From Butyrivibrio proteoclasticus (lineage in GTDB: Bacteria; Bacillota; Clostridia; Lachnospirales; Lachnospiraceae): DNA of 51,180 nucleotides. Under the pieces are notes generated by a model. The model had not been told where the DNA came from. It saw only the letters and a list, made by a program, of their open reading frames with translations, and ran no database searches. The position numbers were made by a program, and so were the translations under genes. Below are positions 1 through 7,420 of the stretch, in pieces (the first letter of the stretch is position 1; every line of letters starts with the position of its first letter). The stretch lies in contig NZ_FOXO01000026.1 of assembly GCF_900115735.1 (NCBI RefSeq), positions 1 to 51,180 on the forward strand, given 5' to 3'.

Positions 1-216
1 TTAATGATATTTGAGAGGCATGCGAACTTAAAGTACAAGTACGGCAATAGACATTTCTGGTGCAGAGGCTATTACGTAGACACTGTAGGTAAAAATGCAA
101 AGAAAATAGAGGAGTACATAAAGAATCAGTTAAAAGAGGATTTAGAGTACGACCAAATGACACTAAAAGAGTATATTGACCCGTTCACGGGTGAGCCGGT
201 AAAGCAAAACAAATAA
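1..216 (+). CDS. tnpA: IS200-like transposase (C-terminal part, cut by window edge)
   Basis: Only the last 71 or so codons are present; the reading frame is open to the window edge, so the first in-frame ATG at 4 is not the true start. The segment YGNRHFWCRGYYVDTVGK followed by an IxxYIxNQ helix matches the C-terminal half of Y1 HUH transposases (TnpA of IS200/IS605). The family normally has about 130-155 residues, so roughly half is missing. The catalytic HUH motif should lie upstream, and the Tyr nucleophile is in the C-terminal helix region of the family. No accessory tnpB is visible downstream, so this is IS200-like rather than IS605-like. Confidence 0.85.
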   Translation, partial: LMIFERHANLKYKYGNRHFWCRGYYVDTVGKNAKKIEEYIKNQLKEDLEYDQMTLKEYIDPFTGEPVKQNK

Positions 217-350
217 AAATGAGCCCAGGGGGCTCTGTAGGAAAATGATGTTGCGGCTGGCGAACCATTCGGCGAGTCTTTAGACTCAGTGCCGGCAACA
301 GGCCCTTATAGGGCCAGAACAAACCACCGGCTAAGCCGGTGGTTCTGATT
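1..350 (+). mobile_element. 3' part of an IS200/IS605-like element
   Basis: The window opens inside a Y1-type transposase gene. The DNA after its stop folds into successive hairpins: GAGCCC/GGGCTC near 220-235, GGCCC/GGGCC at 301-315, and a perfect 10-bp stem with a 3-nt loop at 322-344. Subterminal hairpins are typical of IS200/IS605 ends, where the transposase recognises structured single-stranded DNA. The exact right boundary cannot be fixed without an empty site; about 350 is an estimate. The left end lies outside the window. Confidence 0.7.
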
Positions 351-419
351 AGTCATCCGCTGCCAGTTCACGCTCAATATCTTGTATAAGCGAGTGTTAT
401 AGATATTGATAAATTATCT

Positions 420-456
420 TAAAGCCTCTGTACGATTGATATGCAGGGGCTTTTTT
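420..456 (+). terminator. Rho-independent terminator candidate
   Basis: AAGCCTCTG and CAGGGGCTT form a stem (one G-U pair) with a 14-nt loop, followed by TTTTTT. It lies after the IS end and before the oxidoreductase gene. The rest of 217-584 shows the IS end and otherwise nothing recognisable. Confidence 0.65.
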
Positions 457-614
457 GAAAAAAAGCGATAGTATGTGTCATGGGTGAGAGCATTTCAGAC
501 AAAAATGAACGTGAATATTTATGGAAAATCTCGGATAGTCATGCAGTTTCCTTTATTGTACAATGTTAAAAGGAGATTAATTATTTGTTGGAAGGGGATA
601 GAAGGGGATATCTT

Positions 615-3440
615 ATGGCTAAAGTAAAGACTATGGCTGATTGGAAAATCGGCGATCCAATGATCAATGAAAATGATTATTGGCAGGATCCTGATTATAA
701 AGCAGAGGATCCGGAAAAAGAGAAACTGGTTCTTGAACTCGCTAAGCTTATTACAGACCGTTATGTAAAAAAACTAACTAATAAGATCAATAATAGAGAT
801 CCGGAGTATTGGATGCTTGATCTTATTCTTAATAAGGAACAGGTGAAGTTTCTTTTGAACTTTAAAAAGACACGTGTTCCATATTCTATTGAAGAACTCG
901 CAAACATGAATAATATGAGCGTGGAAGATACAAAGAAGATGGTAGAGCGTCTTAGATGGATGGGCATCATTGAGCAGAATCGTGCTAAGACACCTGATAA
1001 ACATCTTCAGTATGAACTTCCTATCTTTGTTCCGGGCTCAGCAGAGTTTATGATGATGCAGGAAAAGCTCACTGATGAATTTCCGCAGCTTGCAACTTTC
1101 TTTAATCTTATGACACAACTTCCACTTGCTGGAATTACACAGATGGTTCCACCCGGAGGAGCCGGAATAGGAATGCATGTTATTCCTGTTGAGAAGGCTA
1201 TTTCACTTGAGAATCAGTCAGTTCCTGTTGAGCATCTTTCAAGATGGATCGACATGTACGATAAATACGGTATTTCAGAGTGCTCTTGCCGTAAGCAGCA
1301 GGCTATGCGTGGTGAAGGAAGTGGAGAAATCCGAGGAGATTACTGCATAGGTATGGGCGACATGGCTGAGTATATGGATGATCGTGGAATCGGTCACTAT
1401 ATCTCCAAGGAAGAAGTTTATGAGATCCTTGAGAGAGCAGAGAGACATGGATATGTTCACCAGATCACCAATATCGACGGTGAGGGCAAGATTGTTGCTA
1501 TCTGTAACTGTGCTCCCGGAGTATGTAATGCTCTTAGAACATCCCAGCTCTTTAACACACCTAATATGTCTGCATCTGCATACAGAGCACATGTTGAAAA
1601 AGATAAGTGTGTTGCCTGCGGTAAGTGCGTAGAAGTTTGTCCTGTTGGTGCTGCCAAGCTTGGTCAGAAGCTTTGCAAAAAAGACGGATCAGAAGTTAAG
1701 TATCCTAAGACAGAGCTTCCTAATGCAAAGAAGTGGGGCCCTGAGAAATGGAACTACAACTACAGAGATGATGCAAAGATTAACTGCTACAATACAGGTA
1801 CAGCTCCATGTAAGACAGCTTGTCCTGTACACCTTTCAGTTCAGGGCTATATCAAGATGGCTGCAGAGGGCAGATATGAGGATGCACTCAAACTTATAAA
1901 GCAGGATAACCCATTCCCATATATCTGCGGTGCTGTATGTAACAGACGTTGTGAGGACGCCTGCACAAGAGGAACTATCGATCAGCCTCTTGCTATCGAT
2001 GAGATCAAGAAATTCATTGCTTCTTTAGACCTTAAGAGTGACAAAAAGTACATTCCACTTTGCGAGAAGCATGATGGCGGAATGTGGTCTGATGATTATA
2101 AGGTTGCTGTTATCGGAGGAGGCCCTGCAGGACTTGCTGCTGCTTACTTTCTTAGAAGAGACGGCTATCCTGTTACAGTTTTTGAAAAAGAAAAGAGACC
2201 TGGCGGAATGCTCATGAATGGTATTCCAAGCTATCGTCTTGAAAAAGACATAATCGATGCTGAGATTGATGTTATCCGTCAGATGGGCGTTGAGTTCAAG
2301 TGTGGAGTTGAGGTAGGAAAAGACATTACTATACAGAAACTCCGTGAGGAAGGCTACAAGGCATTCTTTATCGCTATTGGTATGCAGGGCGGAAGAAAAG
2401 CCGGAGTTCCTGGCGAGGATGCTGAGGGCGTTCAGACAGGTGTTGATTTCCTTAGAAACATAAATCAGGATCATTCCATTAAGTTAAATGGCGACACTGT
2501 TGTTATCGGCGGCGGAAATGTTGCTATAGACGTAGCCAGAACAGCTGTAAGAGCAGGAGCATCCAAGGTTACAATGCTTTGCCTTGAGGGTGAAAAAGAG
2601 ATGCCTGCAGCAGCTGATGAAGTTGCAGAAGCAAAAGAAGAAGGAATTGAAGTTAAGAATGGATGGGGACCAAAGGAAGTTGTTACTGAAAATGGTCATG
2701 TTAAGTCCGTTATTTTTAAGAAATGTGTGAGCGTATTTGATTCAGAGCACCGTTTCAGTCCTAAATACAATGAGGAAGAGACAATAGAGATCCCTTGTGA
2801 GAATCTTCTTTTGTCAATAGGTCAGTCAGTTCAGTGGGGCGGCCTTCTTGAGGGCACAAAGGTTGAACTAAACAGAAATGGCACAGCAGTTGCTGATAAG
2901 CTCACAAGGCAGACAGCTGAACCTGATATCTTCGTTGGCGGTGATGTATTCACAGGTGCGAGGTTTGCTATTGATGCTATCGCCGGCGGCAGAGAAGGAA
3001 GTGTTTCTATCAATCGTTTTGTGCATAAAGGAAACCGTCTTGACCTTGCTCGTGACAGAAGAGAATTTATCGAGCTTAATAAGGACGACATAAAGGTTGA
3101 AGGCTTCGATGATGCCAAGAGACAGATTCCAGGTAAAAAAGCCGGTGTTGCAAGTAAGACCTTTGATGATCTTCGACTTGTATTTACTGAAGATCAGGTT
3201 AAGGCCGAAGCAAACAGATGCCTTGGCTGCGGAGCTACAACTGTAGATGAGAATCGTTGTATTGGATGCGGACTTTGCACAACCAAGTGTGAATTTGATG
3301 CTATTCATCTTACAAGAGATATACCTGCTGCAAGTACAATGGTAAGGTCAGAAGACAAGCTTAAAAAAGTTGGACCATATGCCGCTCATAGAGCAGGAAA
3401 GATTCTTATCAACAAGATTGTTGGTGACAAAACCAAATAA
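615..3440 (+). CDS. GltD-like FAD/NAD(P) oxidoreductase with iron-sulfur domains
   Basis: A multi-domain electron-transfer flavoprotein of about 941 residues. In order: an N-terminal region with unusual cysteines (CSC near residue 222, then CNCAPGVC near 300), a CxxCxxCxxxCP ferredoxin cluster near 330, the cysteine-rich adaptor domain of the glutamate synthase small subunit near 390-465, an FAD-binding GGGPAG motif near 495, an NAD(P)-binding GGGN motif near 630, and a C-terminal ferredoxin motif CIGCGLCTTKC near 880. GltD-type domains pass electrons from NAD(P)H via FAD to Fe-S centres; the physiological acceptor is unknown. A TTG at 585 with AGGAG upstream is an alternative start; I prefer ATG 615 because AAGGGG lies 8 bases upstream. 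A 10-bp tandem duplication (591-610) sits at this site. The WYL regulator follows after 19 bases. Confidence 0.85.
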   Translation: MAKVKTMADWKIGDPMINENDYWQDPDYKAEDPEKEKLVLELAKLITDRYVKKLTNKINNRDPEYWMLDLILNKEQVKFLLNFKKTRVPYSIEELANMNNMSVEDTKKMVERLRWMGIIEQNRAKTPDKHLQYELPIFVPGSAEFMMMQEKLTDEFPQLATFFNLMTQLPLAGITQMVPPGGAGIGMHVIPVEKAISLENQSVPVEHLSRWIDMYDKYGISECSCRKQQAMRGEGSGEIRGDYCIGMGDMAEYMDDRGIGHYISKEEVYEILERAERHGYVHQITNIDGEGKIVAICNCAPGVCNALRTSQLFNTPNMSASAYRAHVEKDKCVACGKCVEVCPVGAAKLGQKLCKKDGSEVKYPKTELPNAKKWGPEKWNYNYRDDAKINCYNTGTAPCKTACPVHLSVQGYIKMAAEGRYEDALKLIKQDNPFPYICGAVCNRRCEDACTRGTIDQPLAIDEIKKFIASLDLKSDKKYIPLCEKHDGGMWSDDYKVAVIGGGPAGLAAAYFLRRDGYPVTVFEKEKRPGGMLMNGIPSYRLEKDIIDAEIDVIRQMGVEFKCGVEVGKDITIQKLREEGYKAFFIAIGMQGGRKAGVPGEDAEGVQTGVDFLRNINQDHSIKLNGDTVVIGGGNVAIDVARTAVRAGASKVTMLCLEGEKEMPAAADEVAEAKEEGIEVKNGWGPKEVVTENGHVKSVIFKKCVSVFDSEHRFSPKYNEEETIEIPCENLLLSIGQSVQWGGLLEGTKVELNRNGTAVADKLTRQTAEPDIFVGGDVFTGARFAIDAIAGGREGSVSINRFVHKGNRLDLARDRREFIELNKDDIKVEGFDDAKRQIPGKKAGVASKTFDDLRLVFTEDQVKAEANRCLGCGATTVDENRCIGCGLCTTKCEFDAIHLTRDIPAASTMVRSEDKLKKVGPYAAHRAGKILINKIVGDKTK

Positions 3441-3459
3441 ACTTCAGGGGTAAGTAAAA

Positions 3460-4449
3460 ATGCCAAAGGGTGCCAATCAAAAATTAAAATTGTATTATCT
3501 CGCTAAAATAATGGTCAAAATGACAGATGATCAGCATTTTCTGACAATGCCTCAGATAAAAGAGCGTTTGGAAGAGTGCGGAATTACTGCGGATAGAAAG
3601 AGTCTCTATGACGATATGGAGGCTCTGCGCACCCTTGGTATAGATGTTATTTTAGAGCAGGTAGGTAGAAATTATTATTATCACGTCGGCAGCAAACATT
3701 TTGAAATAGCAGAGCTAAAGCTTTTGGTTGATGCCATACAGTCTTCAAAATTTATTACAGAGAAAAAGTCCAACGAACTTATCAAAAAGCTTACAGGTCT
3801 TGTAAGTGAATATGAAGCGATGCAGCTAAAAAGGCAGGTAGAGGTTCAGGGCAGAATAAAGACCATGAACGAGAGTATCTACTACATTGTAGATGAGATA
3901 CATACTGCCATATCCACTAACAGACGCATACAATTTGAGTACCTTAAATGGAATCTGAATAAAGAACTTGTTCCGAGAAAAGAAGGCTTATATGAAGTGA
4001 GTCCATGGGCACTTACCTGGGATGATGAGAATTATTACCTCATTGCATTTGATGCTGAGGCTGATAAGATAAAACATTACCGTGTTGATAAAATGAGAAA
4101 CATCCGTATTATGGATGACAGGAGACTTGGAAAAGAGCATTTTAAAGCTTTTGATATGGCTTCATATTCCAAGATGAATTTTGGAATGTTCGGGGGAACA
4201 GAAACCAAAGTGAAACTGAAGTTTAAAAACGACTTTGTTGGAGTTTTGATAGACAGATTTGGCAAAGATATGAGCATTAGAAAATCAGATGAGGAAGGAT
4301 GGTCTGAGACAAGTGTTGACGTTGCAGTAAGTGACCAGTTCTTTGGATGGCTCTTTGCCCTGTCGGATGGAGTTATCATAACTTCTCCGGAAGACGTGAA
4401 AGACAGGTACAGACAGGAACTTCTTAAGATAACAGAGAAATACTCTTAA
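3460..4449 (+). CDS. WYL-domain transcriptional regulator
   Basis: A 329-residue regulator. The N-terminal 70 or so residues form a winged helix (QIKERLEECGI...RKSLYDDMEALRTLG is typical of the HTH_11/DeoR-like fold) and residues about 150-240 form a WYL domain, here with the SPWALTWDDENYYLIAF core. A C-terminal WCX-like extension runs from about 250 to the end. WYL domains bind nucleic acid or small ligands and often control stress or defence genes; no target can be read here. It begins 19 bases after the flavoprotein with AGGGGT upstream, so the two are likely co-transcribed. It converges on aroA across a shared hairpin. Confidence 0.87.
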   Translation: MPKGANQKLKLYYLAKIMVKMTDDQHFLTMPQIKERLEECGITADRKSLYDDMEALRTLGIDVILEQVGRNYYYHVGSKHFEIAELKLLVDAIQSSKFITEKKSNELIKKLTGLVSEYEAMQLKRQVEVQGRIKTMNESIYYIVDEIHTAISTNRRIQFEYLKWNLNKELVPRKEGLYEVSPWALTWDDENYYLIAFDAEADKIKHYRVDKMRNIRIMDDRRLGKEHFKAFDMASYSKMNFGMFGGTETKVKLKFKNDFVGVLIDRFGKDMSIRKSDEEGWSETSVDVAVSDQFFGWLFALSDGVIITSPEDVKDRYRQELLKITEKYS

Positions 4450-4458
4450 ACGGCTTAA

Positions 4459-4501
4459 AGAGTATTCAGATGAATTCGAATTGCATTCGTCTGAATACTC
4501 T
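4459..4501. terminator. Bidirectional hairpin between convergent genes
   Basis: A 17-bp stem (arms 4459-4475 and 4485-4501, one mismatch) with a 9-nt loop lies between the WYL gene and the convergent aroA. There is no strong T-tract on either side, so it may act as a weak terminator or mRNA 3'-end stabiliser. Confidence 0.55.
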
Positions 4502-4538
4502 ACCTAAACCTACAGCTAAAAACTAGTAGAATATGTTT

Positions 4539-5870
4539 TTAGTTAACAATTGCCTGGAAATCTTTGAAGAATGATGGATAGGAGATTCCGACACAGCCTT
4601 CATCAAGAATCCTGGTTGTTCCTGTAGCTGCCAGAGATGCTACAGCAAATGTCATTGCAAGACGGTGATCATTATGTGAGTGAATATCAGCACCATGTAG
4701 AGGCTTTCCACCATGGATTATCATGCCGTCATCTGTCGCTTCTATGTCACATCCCATAGCTTTTAAGTTATCAACTACAGTGGCTATTCTGTCTGATTCT
4801 TTTGCCTTAAGCTCTGCAGCATCTTTAATGATTGTATCAAAATTACCTGTGGCAGCAACAATGGCAACGACAGGAAGCTCATCTATCATAGTAGGGATAT
4901 CTTTTCCGCCAATTTCAAAAATACCGTTCTCATTACCGTTGAGCTCGCTGTATTTAACAAGTATGTCAGCTCTTGGTTCGCTGTCATTGGTTTCGTTTAG
5001 AAGAGTGATATCAGCTCCCATTTGTTTAAGTACTGTTATGATACCGGTTCTGGTCTGATTGATACCAACATTTCTGATAAGGAGTTCAGATTCGGGAACC
5101 ATTAATGCTGCAGCCATAAAGTAAGCAGCAGAAGAGATATCTCCGGGGACGTTAATCTTAATACCATGTAGAGGCATGCCGGGATGCAGTATTGCGGCTG
5201 CACTTCCATCTCTTGCAAGTTCATTATGAATATCAGCTCCAAACATTGTGAGCATAGTCTCCGTGTGATTTCGTGACAGTGCAGGCTCATAAACTACAGT
5301 GTCGCCGTCAGCATAAAGACCTGCCAGTACAATAGCAGATTTTACCTGAGCTGAAGCAATTGGATTTCTATAGGTTATGCCTCTAAGGCGCTTACCTCCT
5401 TTAATAACGAGAGGAGCGCAGCCATTATCCATAAGAGATGATATATCCGCCCCCATTTGAGAAAGAGGGTTGATAATGCGATTCATGGGACGCTTTTCTA
5501 TGGACATATCACCTGTGATATTGGAGTCAAATGGCTGAGCTACAAGTATTCCGGACATTAGTCTTGTAGTGGTTCCGCTGTTTCCTGTATATAAAGTCTC
5601 TGATGGGGCTTTAAGACCACCAAGACCTTTTCCATGGACTGTTATTGTTGGAACGCCGTTTGTGGGACGCATGGCGTGATCTATATGAATGCCAAGTTTT
5701 CTGAAACAATCTATAGTTGAGAGACAATCGGCACTGTTGAGAAAGCCTGTTATTTCAGTTGTTCCTTTTGCAAGTGCACCAAACATGATACTTCTGTGTG
5801 ATATGGATTTGTCACCGGGGACAAAAACATCTCCTCTTAATGGGTGCATTGCTTTTTCTAACGCTATCAT
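4539..5870 (-). CDS. aroA: 3-phosphoshikimate 1-carboxyvinyltransferase (EPSP synthase)
   Basis: Catalyses the sixth shikimate-pathway step, joining phosphoenolpyruvate to shikimate-3-phosphate. The 443-residue length is normal. Visible family motifs: DKSISHR near residue 20 (substrate-binding Lys and Ser), GNSGTTTRL at 96-104, TGDMSIEKRPMNRI near 118-132, the catalytic Asp in DIPTMIDELP, Glu in ELKAKESDRI and HNDHRLAM near the C-terminus. Cytoplasmic. It starts 17 bases after the upstream tyrA stop, so the two form an aromatic amino acid operon on the minus strand. Confidence 0.97.
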   Translation of the reverse strand: MIALEKAMHPLRGDVFVPGDKSISHRSIMFGALAKGTTEITGFLNSADCLSTIDCFRKLGIHIDHAMRPTNGVPTITVHGKGLGGLKAPSETLYTGNSGTTTRLMSGILVAQPFDSNITGDMSIEKRPMNRIINPLSQMGADISSLMDNGCAPLVIKGGKRLRGITYRNPIASAQVKSAIVLAGLYADGDTVVYEPALSRNHTETMLTMFGADIHNELARDGSAAAILHPGMPLHGIKINVPGDISSAAYFMAAALMVPESELLIRNVGINQTRTGIITVLKQMGADITLLNETNDSEPRADILVKYSELNGNENGIFEIGGKDIPTMIDELPVVAIVAATGNFDTIIKDAAELKAKESDRIATVVDNLKAMGCDIEATDDGMIIHGGKPLHGADIHSHNDHRLAMTFAVASLAATGTTRILDEGCVGISYPSFFKDFQAIVN

Positions 5871-5887
5871 GTTGTTTCTCCTTTTTA

Positions 5888-6985
5888 TTAGCTGTTCCTG
5901 ATAGGATAGCCGTTTTCATTAAGTATTTTTAACGCGGCGTCTTTTCCGTTCTGATCATGTAGTTCTATGCGAAGGGTTCCACGCTCATATTCTCTGTTAT
6001 GGACAATGCCGATATTCTTTATGTTTATCTCATTATCAGATAAAAGAGTTGCTACTCTTGCAAGGTTACCGGGCTTATCTGCAATATCAACGTGAATTGT
6101 AAAGGCTTGCATTATAGGACCACTGCTGGTTTCTATGAAAGATTCTCTATATTCTTTGGCAGAGTTAAAAAAGTTAAATATTTTATTGCTGTCATGCTCA
6201 TCAATAGCAAGTTTGATATCGATAAGAGAATCAATATATTTTGAAAGCAAATCTGAAATATTAAAAGAATTTGTAGTACAGATCTGTTGCCACATAACTG
6301 GAGAAGAAGAGGAAATTCTGGTTATATCCTTAAATCCACCGGCGGCTATAAGCTTCATCAGCTGATCTTCTGAGTCGTTGTCATGGACAAGATTTACAAG
6401 GCTCGCTGATACTACATGAGGAACATGACTTATGGCTGCAGTAATATAATCATGTTGCATGTAAGGGATTACCAGAGGTATTGCACCTATTTCTTTTACC
6501 AGATCGTAGTAGTATTTTAGCTTTTTTTCATCTGTATTGTCTGTTTTAGTGAGAATGTAGTAGGCATTTTCAAAAAGAGAAGCCTTGGAATTGCCAAAAC
6601 CTATGCGCTCAGTACCTGCCATTGGGTGTCCGCCGATAAATTGCTTTTCAAGGCCAAGCTCTTTTACTTTATCATGGATACCGGTTTTAACGCTGCCGAT
6701 ATCGGTAAGTAATGTATTCTCATTTAAAAATGGAACAAGTTTTTCTATATTTTCGTTGTTAATCTCTACCGGGGCACATAGAAAAATGATATCACACTCA
6801 GAAAAATCGGCTCCGATTTCGTAAACAGGTTTATCTACAATGCCTTCATCATGAGCCTTGTCTACGGTTTCTTTATGCAATGCATATGCTATTATAAAAG
6901 AATCAGGATGATTTTTTTTGATAGCTCTTGCTATAGAACCACCAATAAGACCAAGTCCCAAAAATCCAAATTTACTAAATGACAT
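5888..6985 (-). CDS. tyrA: Prephenate dehydrogenase with ACT domain
   Basis: Converts prephenate to 4-hydroxyphenylpyruvate for tyrosine synthesis, using NAD(P). It has 365 residues. The Rossmann motif GLGLIGGS is at 10-17; HPMAGTE starting at His120 is the conserved substrate/catalytic segment; the C-terminal 65 residues form an ACT domain (DKPGNLARVATLLSDNEINI), which in this family mediates feedback control by tyrosine. There is no chorismate mutase domain. GGGGGA precedes the ATG. First gene of the tyrA-aroA pair; a promoter is visible upstream at 7021-7049. Confidence 0.95.
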   Translation of the reverse strand: MSFSKFGFLGLGLIGGSIARAIKKNHPDSFIIAYALHKETVDKAHDEGIVDKPVYEIGADFSECDIIFLCAPVEINNENIEKLVPFLNENTLLTDIGSVKTGIHDKVKELGLEKQFIGGHPMAGTERIGFGNSKASLFENAYYILTKTDNTDEKKLKYYYDLVKEIGAIPLVIPYMQHDYITAAISHVPHVVSASLVNLVHDNDSEDQLMKLIAAGGFKDITRISSSSPVMWQQICTTNSFNISDLLSKYIDSLIDIKLAIDEHDSNKIFNFFNSAKEYRESFIETSSGPIMQAFTIHVDIADKPGNLARVATLLSDNEINIKNIGIVHNREYERGTLRIELHDQNGKDAALKILNENGYPIRNS

Positions 6986-7020
6986 CTATATAATTCCCCC
7001 AAGAAAGCGTCTTTCAATTC

Positions 7021-7049
7021 ACTATAACACTTTAACGTGCGAAAAACAA
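7021..7049 (-). promoter_or_regulatory. Promoter candidate for tyrA-aroA
   Basis: Read on the minus strand: TTGTTT, a 17-bp spacer, then TATAGT, giving a leader of about 30 nt before the tyrA ATG. This fits a sigma-A promoter. I see no attenuator or T-box in this short leader. Confidence 0.55.
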
Positions 7050-7109
7050 TACTATTCATGCATGATTCTTACTGTTTTTTGATACGGAAACTGTATAAGT
7101 ACATTATAA

Positions 7110-7254
7110 GTTACTGTTCAGACAGAAATGCGCACTAAGCTGCGCATTTCGTGAGAACTTGATACGGGAGTGAGCGCATTCCATCGACGAAGTCGATTTG
7201 GAATGAATGCGCGAAGGGGTTACTGGAGCGAGCTGTATGCGAGTGAACAGTAAC
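7110..7254. mobile_element. 145-bp MITE-like element with 8-bp target duplication
   Basis: Perfect 11-bp terminal inverted repeats GTTACTGTTCA (7110-7120) and TGAACAGTAAC (7244-7254) are flanked immediately by the identical 8-mer CATTATAA (7102-7109 and 7255-7262). Inside are a hairpin at 7126-7150 (GAAATGCGCA/TGCGCATTTC) and a compound hairpin at 7174-7212 around ATCGAC/GTCGAT. No coding capacity. It lies between the divergent tyrA and EF-G-like genes, between their predicted promoters. The 6986-7420 gap holds this element and the two promoters. Confidence 0.75.
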
Positions 7255-7293
7255 CATTATAATGATATATTTGTGCAAAAAGAACACAAATAC

Positions 7294-7322
7294 TTGTTAT
7301 AGTGCATTTTTTTTAGTAAAAT
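7294..7322 (+). promoter_or_regulatory. Promoter candidate for the EF-G-like gene
   Basis: TTGTTA, a 17-bp spacer and TAAAAT lie about 100 bases ahead of the start codon, leaving a leader of around 90 nt with no recognisable riboswitch. Confidence 0.5.
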
Positions 7323-7420
7323 ATCATTATAAATCTTTTGGGGGAATTCATTTTTTTTCACGATTACAAATTAATAGTGTTTTGGGATTTCCTCGGAATA
7401 ATGCGACTGGAGGACAAGAT

